Assembly: GCA_037367405.1 (NCBI GenBank)
Contig: JAZKJV010003372.1
Coordinates: 1 to 64,000, forward strand
Source of the DNA: Ottelia alismoides
Taxonomy: Eukaryota; Streptophyta; Magnoliopsida; Alismatales; Hydrocharitaceae
Length of the DNA stretch: 64,000 nt
Reading direction: 5' to 3'
This document shows positions 10,892 to 22,700 of this stretch, piece after piece. Both the position numbers and the translations under genes were made by a program. The stretch's first letter is position 1. Every line of letters begins with the position of its first letter. The notes beneath the pieces were generated by a model. It was not told where the DNA came from. It ran no database searches and saw only the letters and a program-made list of their open reading frames with translations.

Positions 10892-13651
10892 ATGATGGGA
10901 AGGCGATCGCTCCGTTCGACTCTGAACGAACCACTCTCTCGCGAACCTTCTCGTTTATCTAGATCGGTTCGGGATGACTCTCGTCCCAAACCGAAATCCA
11001 CTCGATCTGTTCCTTCCGGGCGTGACTCTCACCCTAGAAGCTCGTCGTCGATTTCTCCTCATACTCATTCTCTACCATCATCACCTCCACCTCCAGACAA
11101 TCAGCAGTAGATATACATTGATTTGGCGAAGCCTGATTTGGACTCTTTTTCCTTTCCAGATGACATGGCTGGCAAAGGACCGCAGACTACTTCAGTTGTC
11201 ATCGATCAGGCTGCGATCAACAGTGGTCTACTTGCTTCCCTCGAGGCAATACAGAATCAGATTAGGGAGCAAGGTAGAATGGTGAACGACGCGAGAGCTG
11301 AGCTGACTCAGCTACGAGCACAACGAGACCAGCCTGCAGCTGAGAATCAAGGACCTGAGGATCAGGAACCGCAGAACGATGCAGAGAGACCTCCATAGGA
11401 CCCAAACTGAACGATGCAGTAGCTCTACAACCCTGGAGCTACTACGACCCATCGATGGATTCGTCTCCCTGTCATCCGCGGGAACTTCGAGTTCCGACCT
11501 CAAACAATCCAACTGTTGCCCAAGTTTCACGGGCTATCTAATGAGGAGCCGCACTTGCACCTTCAGGAGTTTGAGCTGATCTGCAGCACGGTGCATGATG
11601 CGGAAGTAAAGGAGGACACGATCAAATTGATCGTGTTTCCTTTCTCCCTGGTTGATCGATCAACCTACTGGCTGAAACATCTAGGGAGATACATTTCGAC
11701 CTGGGAGGAGTTGAGAACCGCATATCTGAACAAGTATTATCCTCTCGGTTGAACGAATGCTGCTAGAGCTATGATTAGCAATTTCACCATGATCGGGAAC
11801 GAACAGTTCCATGAGGCATGGGACAGATTTAAAGATCTCATTGATCGGTGTCCCCACCACGACCTTTCGAAGCCAACTCTTGTACATAGCTTCTTCGGTG
11901 GGCTGACATCGGAATTACAGGGACTGGTGAATGCCGCCTGTGGTGGTTCGTATTTCTCGATGCATGAAGACCAAGTATGGGCCATTTACGAGAAAATGGC
12001 AGAGAATTACACTACTATGTCTCAGACTTGAGTCTACAACCAGACGAAGCCACCAACCTATCACCAGCATTCCAGAGTGGCACAGATAGAAGGGAATCCA
12101 TCTTCTAATCCTCTCGAATCTCCATCTGCTGATATGGGGATCATTTCACAGAAGTTGGATCGTATGGAAATAATTGAGAAGAAGTGCTAGAACTTAGACA
12201 AGCTCGATAAACTTGACGAGCTTGAGAGATGCCTTAGTGATCTGAAGACGCAGATTATGTTCCTTCAAGAACTACACATAGATTCCAACCGGTCTTCGAG
12301 GTCACAGGCTGACTCAGGTAGCCGAGACAGAGGCATACTTCCGAGGCCTCCAGTTCAACACATCTATCATGTGCATTCTGAGCTTGTTCATCATCCCTCG
12401 GCGTACCCGCAACTCCAGCAGACACCATCATCTGACACCCAGATGGTGGTGTATCAGAGCGATCAGCCCTTGGCATCTATGCCCCTAGTTTATTCGAAGA
12501 TGCCTGAACCATTGACTGAGGTCAATGGGATCTGGTATGATCGACCGCAACAACCAGGGATCCGTCGTGATCACCCTGGTTTCCGTTGGTCTATAGGAGA
12601 TGCCTCTTCCCAGCAGCAACCGCATGTACCCATGGGGCAGAACATAGATCATCAGCAGCAGCATTACGGTCCTTGGCAATATCAGAATCCTCAATGGAGG
12701 CAGAGCACTTACCAGCCTCAGCCGCAGCAACAGTATCCTCCACAGCAGCAGCCAGCTCTGTAGCAGCCTCAATATCATCGAGGCGACTCATCCGGGTCTC
12801 ATGGACCTTTCCATGATAACCCAGCATTAGAATATCTCACTAATCTTATCACTGATCAGCATGTTTCTTTCAGGCGAGAAATGGATGAGTTCAAAACCCA
12901 TGTCACTGACCTCGTCAAGGGGAAGTCCGCCTTGCCTGCCCAGATAGAACCCAACCCGAACAATCTGAAGCAAAAGTCTGAGCAGGTAGATTTGACCGAG
13001 CCCACCCTCCAATCACAGGTATTCTCCTATGACTATCTTTTATGTGATGACGCTGATTTCATCTCTCTTAGGAGCGGTAGGATTCCAGTAGGCGGAGACT
13101 CTACTAGGCTCGAGGACGATACCTCAGATCACGCAAGCGAGCCTGTAGATGAAATTGATGGCGGTGCCGAAGCCGCAACCTTTGACTTTGAAGATGGTGG
13201 TGCTGAAGCCACCAAATCTGAAGAGCAGCCAGAGCCAAACGCCGACATAGCTGCTTTACCATTCTTTGTTTCTAGTGATGATGATAGAAAATCACAAAAA
13301 AATGTACAAAAGAGAAGAAACCAAAAAAGAAATAAAAAGATTGTTGATCTAGATCTTTGTCTTTCTGATGATTCAAAGAAAGCAAGTTCCCATCTTCCAA
13401 AAACATTTGCTTCTTCTTCTTCTGATCCTTCGATTGTACAGACAAACCTGGAGGATGTACAGATTCCTTTTCCCAAAGCACTTTGCTTAGGAAAAGGCGC
13501 TAAAAAAGAAAACCCCAAAAAGATTCAAATGAATGATCTGACGAAACAGATGCTCGAGAAGTTTACGATCTGCAGAAAGGCCTTAAAGAACGAACCACCA
13601 TTCGTAGAAAGAAGAGGCAGCACAATCATTGTTCTGAGATCCATGTACTGA
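10892..13651 (+). pseudogene. E2 gag, multiple in-frame stops
   Basis: One frame runs from MMGRRSLRSTLNEPL to 13651 and stays colinear with E1 gag. Stops include TAG at 11108, 11396, 12188 and 12761, and TGA at 11750 and 12029. The capsid block is readable: PHLHLQEFELICSTVHD, FPFSLVDRSTYWLKHLG, EAWDRFKDLIDRCPHHD. A Q/P-rich segment follows (12600-12763), then KSALPAQIEPNPNNLK and the Athila junction DADFISLRSGR, then an acidic DGGAEAT repeat and a Lys/Ser-rich linker. Where E1 can be compared, TGA at 11750 and 12029 replace arginine codons and TAG at 12188 replaces glutamine. The function in an intact family member would be particle assembly. Confidence 0.85.
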
Positions 13652-15225
13652 CCAAGGATACATGTTATGCCATTCAGAATCGACTCCCGGCCAAGAGATC
13701 AGATACTGGATCACCGTACGTCAGATGCAAGATTTTCGATCAGACTTTCGATCGAACTCTATTAGATAGCAGATCCTCGATTAATCTCCTTCCATCTTCC
13801 TTACTCGACAAGTTCGAGTTCGGGCCTCTGCGACCAAGCCGAACGGTCTTGCAGTTTGCTGATAGATCGGTCAAGAGGCCTAAGGGTTTAATCGAAGATG
13901 TTATCGTCACCATTCAGGGTTTGCAATTCCCTGTGGACTTCGTCGTGTTGCACATGACGGTCCCTGAATGTGTGACCGATACCCCGATCATATTAGGATG
14001 ACCTTTTCTGGCGACAGCGAAGGTCGTTTCCAATTATGGTACTGGGAAGGTGTACTTTCGCGTTCAGGGCGAAAGTATACATATAGAGACAGTCCAAGAT
14101 CAGAACTCTAGAGCAGCTGGATCAGAGCAAGCATCTGATGACGAGCCCAACAGTCATCGGGATTGTGACTTCGTACAAACCGATGACGAGGCCGTATGGG
14201 CCGAACCGAGTACCCAATCTTTCATTCCACCTTCAGTCGAAGCCGAGATTCAGATATCCGAGGATGGAAGATTGGAGAGCACAATCCTAGAACCGAACAT
14301 CGAAACTCTTGATAGGGATGATTCTGAGATATTTTCAGATCATTCAGACATTCTATATCCCTCCGAGTCCGAAGTGAACCATCATAGCTATCAGTCACCC
14401 GCAGATCATTCCGATTCCGACGATGCTGATTGGCAGTGTTTTGCTGAATTACTATCACTTCAGACTCCATCTACAGAGCCTACAACCATCCTGGAGACCA
14501 AATCAAATCAGAACATCCAACAATATCCAGATCATACTGAGTCAGAGCAGGAAGAGTTCACACATCTCGATCTATCAGCCTATACTCAGGCTCTAATCAA
14601 ACCCGCTCTCCCTGCTCCTTCTCCCCCCGAGCTTAAACCTTTACCTCAAAGAATGAAGTACCGATTCCTTGCGGGTGAATCCAAAATGTTTCCGGTCATC
14701 ATCTCTTCCAATCTGACCGAAGATCAAGAATCCCGTCTGATGGCTATTCTTGAAAAGAACTGCAAGGCAATCGGGTGGTCAGTAGCCGATCTCCATGGGA
14801 TTAGTCCGGCTCTCTACTCCCACCACATCTTTCTCGAGGATGATGCCAAGCCATCTCGTGAGTTTCAACGCAGGCTGAACCCGAATCTTCGAGAGGTGGT
14901 TATGAAAGAAATATCCAAGTGGTGGAGTGCCGATTTTATCTATCCCATCTCCGACTCGAAATGGGTTAGTCCTTTGCATGTGGTACCCAAGAAGACGAGT
15001 ATCACCACAGTGATCAACGAGGATGGAGAGGAGATCGCTACCCGAGTACTGACTTCTTGGTGCGTCTGCGTGGACTACAGACGTTTGAATCAGGCGACCA
15101 AGAAGGATCACTTCCCGCTACCATTCATCGATCAGATCATCGAATGGTTAGCCGGGAAGAGCCATTATTGCTTCCTTGATGGGTACTCGGGATATAACCA
15201 AGTGGCCATTCCTCCAGAAGACTAG
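13652..15225 (+). pseudogene. E2 protease and RT N-terminus
   Basis: The frame changes at about 13650 from gag to pol. Protease is readable from about 13640 with YVRCKI, then the active site as LLDSRSSINLLP: the codons GAT AGC AGA at 13765-13773 show Gly to Arg in the D-S-G triad, which should abolish activity. A TGA at 13999 interrupts the second signature (IILG-stop-PFLATAK). From 14050 a 391-codon open stretch holds the acidic linker and RT start (MKYRFLAGESKMFPVIISSN, VCVDYRRLNQATKKDHFPLP, FLDGYSGYNQVAI), ending at TAG 15223-15225 where the family has glutamine (PED-Q-EKTTF). Confidence 0.88.
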
Positions 15226-17124
15226 GAAAAGACAACATTCACCTATCCGTTCGGAACGTATGCTTCCAAACGGATGCCCTTTGAATTATGTAATGCTCCG
15301 GTTACATTCCAGAGGTGCATGCTTTCGATTTTCGCGGACATGGTGGGAGATATCTTGGAGGTCTTCATGGACGATTTCTCGGTCTATGGTGATGATTTCG
15401 ATTCTTGTCTTTCTAGCCTAGACCGCGTGCTTCAGAGGTGCACGGAGGTTAACCTCATGCTTTCTTGGGAGAAGAGTCATTTCATGATGACTCAAGGGAC
15501 GGTCCTTGGTCACATCATCTCCAACCGAGGCATGGAGGTGGACCCGGCCAAGGTGGATATCATAAAGAAACTCAATCCACCGTCCAATCTGAAACAACTT
15601 CGGTCATTTCTCAAGCATGTCGGTTTCTACCGACGTTTCATACGAGACTTCAACAAAATTGCCCGACCGTTGTCTGATCTTCTAGCGAAAGACACCGAGT
15701 TTATCGTTGATGATAAGTGTCTTTCGGCTTTCGAAACTCTCAAGAACATGGTTGTAGAGGCTCCTGTCCTTCAGCCACTCGATTGGTCTCTCCCATTCGA
15801 GATCATGACGGATGCCTCCGATTTTGCTGTTGGGGCTGTGTTGGGACAGAGGAGGGATGGCCTTCCATACGCCATACACTACGCCAGCAAGACTTTGGAT
15901 TCCGTGCAGCGGAATTACACAGTTACAAAGAAAGAGATGCTAGCCGTAGTATTTGCCTTAGATAAATTTAGATCCCACATCTTAGGATCCAAGGTCACAA
16001 TCTTCATTGATCACACCACCATCAAGTTTTTAATGGACAAGAAGGATTCGAAGCCGCGTTTGACCAGATGGATCCTTCTACTCCAGGAGTTCGACATTGT
16101 TATCAAGGATAAGCCTGGAGTCAAGAATGTTGTGGCAGATCACCTCTCCCGGTTAGAAATACCCGAGACTGCTGAGTTTGATACACCAATCACCGAGACC
16201 TTCCCCGACGAGGCAATTCTTGTTGTCCCCTCGCTGCCATGGTATGCCGACATTGTGCACTTTCTTGTTGCTAAGAACGTCCCGCAAGGTTGGTCCAGAC
16301 AGAGACTTGAGACTTTCCTCGCGAAAGCCAAGTCTTACTATTGGGAGGATCCGGTCCTTTATCATGAAGGAGCGGATTCCGTCTGGCGTAGGTGTATTCC
16401 TCAGGAGGAATACCAGAGTGTCCTCATGTATTGTCATCTATTAGAAGTTGGAGGACACCATTCAGGGAAGAGGACATCACAAAAGGTGCTCCAATCCGGC
16501 CTTTGGTGGCCTACGCTCGTTGCGGATGCTCATGCATTCGTGAAGAGATGTACTGACTGCAAGAACATGGGCACTTGTGGACATAGAGACATGATGTCGA
16601 TGCAGCCAATCCACTTCTGTGAAGTGTTCGATGTATGGGGTATCGACTTTATGGGCCCATTTCCGAAAAGTCAGGGATTCGAGTATATCCTTTTAGTTGT
16701 GGATTATGTGAGTTGTTGGGTAGAGGCTATTCCTGCCCGAGCCGCGGATGCAAATACGGTTTGCAAGTTCCTGAGAAAGCACATCATTACGCGGTTCGGA
16801 GTCCCTCGTGTTCTGATCTCATACGGGGGTAGCCACTTCATCAATGACAAGGTAAGAGCACTTGCTAACGAGTTCGGTATAGACCATCGGGTTGCTACTC
16901 CATATCATCCTCAGACGAATGGTTTAGCCGAAGTATCGAATAGGGAGATCAAGACGATTTTGCAGAAGGTTGTTCGCCCAGACCGAAAGGATTGGTCGCA
17001 GCTTTTGGACTCGGTTCTTTGGGCATATCGAACATCCTTCAAGACTCCATTGGGCACATCTCCCTTTCGACTCATTTATGGCAAGCCATGCCACTTACCT
17101 GTTGAGATTAAGCACAAATCCTAG
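15226..17124 (+). pseudogene. E2 RT-RNase H-integrase
   Basis: In frame with the previous segment; 616 codons are open from ATG 15274. RT: palm FMDDFSVYG at residues 31-39. RNase H: catalytic D180, E221, D246 and D289 in TDAS, KKEM, FIDHTT and VADHLSR. Integrase: zinc-binding H388/H395 ... C426-x2-C429, first catalytic Asp D458 (VWGIDFMGPF), Glu E553 (NGLAEVSNRE). The middle catalytic aspartate, expected in ISDGGSHF, reads ISYGGSHF (Y517, codon TAC at 16822), so the integrase would be inactive. The frame ends with TAG at 17122. This is the longest intact stretch of E2 pol. Confidence 0.92.
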
Positions 17125-17522
17125 TGGGCAGTGAAAGAAGTGATCTTTGGACTAGAGATGATTCGGAAGATTAGAGGCAGACTGAACTGGCAGCCCTGGA
17201 AGAGCTGAGAGATCAAGCATTCACGAGTAGCCTTCATTACAAGGAGCGGATGAAAGAGTGGCATGATTCTCACATCAATCACAAGCAGTTTGAGCCGAAT
17301 AAAGAAGTATGGCTATTCGATGCGAGATTGAAACTATTTCCAGGGAAACTTCAGAGCAAATGGAAAGGCCCGTATATTGTCAGAAAGGTGTACGACAACG
17401 GTAGCATCGATATCTCTGAGTTGTCGTCTGATTCCACCTTTCGAGTCAACGGTCAGCAGTTAAAACCATTTCTCGATCATGATCCGCCGATCGTTGAAGT
17501 CGCCCCGATCTATTTTGTATGA
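17125..17522 (+). pseudogene. E2 integrase C-terminal region
   Basis: After the stop at 17122 and a frame change near 17190, the open frame 17250-17522 reads MKEWHDSHINHKQFEPNKEV, then LFDARLKLFPGKLQSKWKGP and YDNGSIDI. This is the Athila integrase C-terminal domain (typical pattern ... RLKLFPGKLKSRW-GPF). No chromodomain follows, as expected for Athila. The final stop is TGA at 17520. Confidence 0.85.
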
Positions 17523-17648
17523 GATGATCTTTTCACTCCTACACTTCGCATCTCATACCTGATTTTCAACGATCATCTTGTATATATTTTCGATTTCATT
17601 CTTTATTCTTTTCGTTTGTCTTACACCCTTAGGTTCATCTAGCTTTGC

Positions 17649-18148
17649 TATACTTAGGATGTGCTTTATCCTAAGTATAGGGGGTGTAGACACCATGTGT
17701 TGTTTGTATCGTCCTGTTCGGTCACCTCTGTTGTTTCTTATACTTAGGGTATGCTTTACCCCAAGTATAGTGGGGTGATCTCGCTCATTTCCCCTCTTGA
17801 TCGTTTTCTATTTTTGAATCGTCTGCTCCCTCGCTTGTCCCTCACCTTTTGATTTCATCTCTATACTTAGGGATATTTTACCTTAAGTATAAGGGGGACA
17901 AGCCGAGCCGTTGAGTTGTGTAAATTCTCTTGACCTCGATCATCTTCGGTTTTGAGTCTGCTATTCTTGGGATCACCTGATCCTAAGTATAGAGGAGATG
18001 ATCGACTTCATTTCATTTCATCTGTTATTCTTTGAGTCGTTGTAGTATACGTTTCTTTTCACCAATCTATACTTAGCTCGAGTTATGTCTTCCTTTGCCG
18101 CTTCTTTGGTCACTATGAGGACATAGTTCACGCTAAGTATAGGGAGGG
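17649..18148 (+). repeat. E2 array of five PPT-arm hairpins
   Basis: Five inverted repeats at 17649-17684, 17739-17775, 17862-17897, 17961-17997 and 18068-18148. Each has the form TATACTTAG-x ... x-CTAAGTATA followed by a G-rich run (GGGGG, GTGGGG, AGGGGG, AGGAG, GGGAGGG). The first has a perfect 12-bp stem (TATACTTAGGAT / ATCCTAAGTATA) and a 7-base loop. The 3' arm plus G-run resembles the PPT at 19739-19751. The fifth has a longer loop region with nested GTTATGTC / GACATAG. Spacers are pyrimidine-rich. Confidence 0.85.
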
Positions 18149-19738
18149 TCTCGTATATATATGCTATATATACTTTAGAAGCCATAACTCGTACTTTCTC
18201 GTACTTTTAATAATAAGGCTTCTTAAAAGTATGGGTGTATATTTTGGGTTTCTAAAAGCCGCAAGAAAACCGTAAAAACGTCTTATAAAAAAAGGCTTAA
18301 AAATCGTATTAAAATTTTTTTGTAAAGTTCTTGGATAAAATCCTTAAAAATTTCAAAAATAAAATTCTTGTAAAAATCCTGTATAAAAGCCGTATAACTT
18401 GTATATAAAATTTGTATAAAATCCTTTGTAAAATACACTCAAATCTGTGTAATTTTTTTGTAAAACGAAATAATCTACTAACTTTTACATAAAGACCCCT
18501 AAAAATTGAAAAGTTTAAAATTCAATAAAAATTTGCAAAATTCTTTAAAAATCCACTTAAAATATTTAAGCCGAAAAAAATCTACCTCATAAAAAATTGT
18601 TGCATTCATTAGCATTTTTCAGAACAAGTTTGATTCTTGAACCGCATGGATCTAAGTCCGAGAGATGGAGCTTGGTTTAGGCCTTAATCCACTTAATTTT
18701 AAAGGGACTTTATTAGGAACGGGAATTGAGACTTGTCAGGTCTTATAGACTTAATTCTTTGGGTTCCATGAGACCGTGTTCGGAATTCAACTTGAAAGTG
18801 CCTAAGTAGGACACCTGGTGTCATCCGTTGAACTCTTCTCCATTTGAACCAATTTTGAGCTCATGCACTCTGCACTTAGCTTGACCTGCCTGGGGTCGCG
18901 AAGGGCAATCCATTTCGATGGTGTGTTTCCATCCTTGTCTAGCGGTGATGATGTCTTAAGACGGGAGAGATTGGGGTTGAAATAAAGCTTCGGATGAGGG
19001 AAGGATCTGCTGGCACATTTTTTTCTAAGACCCCCAAAAAATGGGCGGAATGAAAAGATGCTATATCCGTCGGGGCACAAAAGACCTATGCAGTGCACCA
19101 ATCATTACTACCAAAAAGAAGCTAAATACACCAAATTCCAAAAATGACCACAATGGTTCGAGCTTCAGAAAAGCCTGCATGTCTTCGTGGAGACTTGGCT
19201 AAACTGGCTAAGCTTCACCGGAGATGTGATTACACTAATCACACTCCAGTTCTCTTCTCCTTCTTCTACCTTCTCTCTTACTTGATTGTGGACATAACAC
19301 GACCTGACCACAGAAGTAAATACCTCCCTCCTCGAGGACTGAGCTGCTGGATAAGGGTCCAATGGAAGTGTGTAGCTGTATGGGCGGTTTCTTCGCTTCT
19401 CTAGAGCGGGAAGAGCTAAAACTTTTCACACACAGTACAAATTGCTTTCAAAAATGAAAAGTCTGCGTGATGGATAGGTGGATCTGAGCTGGCTATTGAG
19501 GTGAACCTGGATAAGGATTTGTGGAACTTGAGGGCTGTCGAGGCTTAAATCCTAAGTCTAATAGAGTCACGGCACACTATTAATCCAAAGGTCTGAATCC
19601 CGGCTCCAGATTTTGGACAAAGTGATATTCGGTTTAAAGAAACGATCATGTTCTAAGTTCTTTTATTTTCCTTTTTCTTTTTCTTTTTGCTGGCACTTAT
19701 TTATAGAATAAGTGTTTGCTAAGGGACTAGCAAAGGTA
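18149..19738 (+). other. E2 3' untranslated region, conserved with E3
   Basis: AT-rich from 18150 to 18600 with TTGTATAAAAT-like phrases, then 18610-19738 colinear with E3 40350-41384. Shared landmarks are ACTTAATTCTTTGGGTTCCA, TTTTTTCTAAGACCCC, CTATATCCGT-GGGGCACAA and a segment near 19240. No env-like ORF with signal peptide and transmembrane segment is evident. Short ORFs on both strands (minus 18802-19101, plus 19144-19404) have counterparts in E3. Confidence 0.6.
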
Positions 19739-19751
19739 AAGTATAGGGGAA
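19739..19751 (+). other. E2 polypurine tract
   Basis: AAGTATAGGGGAA immediately precedes the 3' LTR start (TGTAGAATCC). It shares AAGTATAGGGG with the E3 PPT and with the hairpin 3' arms. Confidence 0.8.
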
Positions 19752-22700
19752 TGTAGAATCCGTGATTCATCGCCTTTATTCTTTCATTTTGGCTAAAATC
19801 CTTGGTAAAATACATGTAAATATCCACTAATTTCATTTAATTATCACTCTAACCACAATTATTAATATTATATAATTAACACTTAAATTATCCAAAATAA
19901 AAGAATAAAGATAAAAAGAAAAGAAAAATAAAAGAAGGATGTATATAAAATATATACAGACTGATCCTAACCCCAAGACCAGGTCAATATTGACCGGGTC
20001 GACAAAGAAATAAGTAGGGGGAGATAAGGATCGTAACTTATAAAAATATTCAGAAAATAAAGACCAAATATATAAATTACCCATTTTTCATAATGTAAAT
20101 ACTTCATCTATTTTATTTATCATCAAAACAACTTCAAAGCAAAATAATTCTTTTACAAAAATTGCTCATAAAAATATGCAATACTTTATAAAAATATTAG
20201 AAAAATATTTCGACATATAAATAAAGAAGTACAATGAACCTAAAAATCCTACAAGTACAACTTACAAGCCTCATAACTTGGCCAGACAAATTCCAAATGG
20301 AACCTACTCACTTTTAAAATACATCTTATTTAAATATCTACTAAATGGAAGTGGTTTCGTTCAGATCTGAATTAAGATGTAAAAGTTGGATTTTGGGACC
20401 ATATTGGTATACATGTACAATTGGCTTTACATTATTTCATATTTAATTATCTCTTAAATTTTTTTATATTTTTATTCTTTCAATTTCTATTTCCTAAGGT
20501 AATAGAAATTAATTTTAAAAAAAATATAAAAAATAATAATAAAAAGCTACTAAAAAAATTATTATTAGAATTATAAAAACATAACTTATGTTTATAATAA
20601 TAAAAAAAAATTTAATTAAAAATTTATATAAACATTATAAATACAATAATATATAAAAATAAAAAAATCAATTAATTAAATAAATAAGAAAATTTTTATC
20701 TAATTAAAGGTTATTATTATTAAAATTCAAATTAATTAATTAATAATATAATTAACTAATTATTAATAACTTATTTCTTAATATTTATTTAATAAATAAT
20801 TTCATTGGGCGGTTGACCTTTCCACGGATGAACAGTGCCCGCCTAGGCACTGTTCATCATCTTCTTCCTCCGAAAACAAGTGTGTTTGCCCCGAACCACA
20901 CGAAGCCCTTCGAAGCCTCTTCGCGTTGACAGAGCTACAGTGGTCCTGGCGAATCTCTTCTATGCTCCAACTGCTCCAACTACTCTAACTGCTTGTTCGT
21001 TCGCCCAACGAACGTCAACGGCGAAGCTTCACCTCCTCGAATCTCTATAAATAGACCCTAGGGTCCAGGTAGAAGGGGATCCACCATTTCTTCTGAAAAT
21101 CCACTCCAACAATTCTCAGAGAGAGAGAGAGAGAGAGTCGCTCCGAGGGAGAGAGTGACAGCCTCCGCCCGGGCCTCTTCTCCGGCGTGATCGACTGTGT
21201 GCGCGACGCCACGCCTCGCTGCACAAAGCCTCCGAGTCGCTGTCGTCGAGGCGATAACGAAGGAGCAACTTTCCGGTGATCCTCCTCCGGCGAGCTGCAT
21301 GTTCCCAAGCGAATCCTTCATCTTCAATCTGCGAATACCTTCTCCAGGTTAGTTTCTGATCCTAGATCTCTATCTTTATCCTCCAATTCTCTTCTAAAAC
21401 CCTCCGATTCTCATCTCAACCCCTTCATTCGGGTTTTCAATCGAAAAGCGTTCCAAATTTTGCTCGATTCCATCCATTTAATCGACGACATCACCGTTCT
21501 CCGCTTCCTCTCATCTCTGTTCATCTCCGACTGTTCCTGATGGCCGTAGTTTCGAGGCGTTTCCTTCATCTCCATGCAGCCTCGTTCACTCATTCCACAG
21601 TTAGCTTTGATCCTTAGAATCGAGGCTACGAAGCCTCGATTCAGTTGTTTTGTGATTGCAGGTAGCAACACCTTCATCCCTGATGAGCTCTCAGCTACAG
21701 CAGATCATTCACTTCAGCTCCGGGTTCTCATGCAACATCTGAAGGACGATCGGAGATTCCTCCTTGTTCCGTAGATTATTGATCTCCAGATTAACGTGAA
21801 CTTCAGGAAATTTAGGAGTCGCCTGAGCTGCAAAAGCCACGAGGAAAGTTCCGCGTCCAGATCATCGAGTAGCTTCATCTAATCGATATTTTGAAGCCTA
21901 TCTGGAGCGGAAGTTGGAGTTGAAGTTGTTCAAGCCGTTAGAAGCGACAATTAATAACGAGAGTTTTCCAATTTGGCGATCGAAATCCACTGGAGGAGGC
22001 ATTCTTCCCTGTTCATCTAGACACCTCCAGAGGCGTTCGATCTCTGATACCTTCTCCAGTTCGAATCTGAATCGTCGAGTCACGCCCAATTCAGAGGCGT
22101 TGGATCATCGTCATCGGACGAGAGTGCATGCGCCAGGAGTCGACAGCAGAGCCTAACAGAAATGCACGTGCAAGTCACGTGAGTATTGTGACTTTTGCAG
22201 AAATTCCCTGATGGGTTTCTAAAATTGCAAACAGGTCCTCGACGGGTGAGCAGCAGCTGAGAAGCACGTGTGTTCGGGAGTTTTTGCGCAAGTACCCTCA
22301 TTACTTTCGTTAATTACACGTATACCCCGCAACTCCTGAGTAATTACAGGGAGATCCTTCACTGCAAATATTTTACACACTCCCTTATACATATTAATTA
22401 AATATAAAACATAAAAAATATACAAAATAAATAAAAAAATACCTTCAAATACTGCATTTTACTTTAAATACGATTTGAGATTAATATTTTAAATAAAAGA
22501 TAATAAATAAATAAATAATAAAAATAATACCAATATTTCTTTTATCATTTGTGAACATTTAATAAAAAAATAAATAAAAATTACTTAAAATCCTTTAAAA
22601 ATTGTATTCAGTACACTTCACCACCTTTTGCTTAACAAATCAAAAAAAATAAAATAAAAAGTAAATATAAAAAGCCATAAAAAATACAAAATTGATATAA

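Noticed and set aside
17649..18148. Regularly spaced palindromic repeats considered as a CRISPR-like array
   Set aside because: This is plant DNA, the spacers are irregular pyrimidine-rich sequence, repeats co-vary, and each ends in a polypurine tract; they belong to the retrotransposon 3' region.
19144..19404. Possible env-like protein in E2 (hydrophobic PVLFSFFYLLSYLIV)
   Set aside because: Only one hydrophobic stretch in an 86-codon ORF, no signal peptide or cleavage site; the E3 counterpart has a different start and ends within the stretch. Kept only as conserved 3' UTR.
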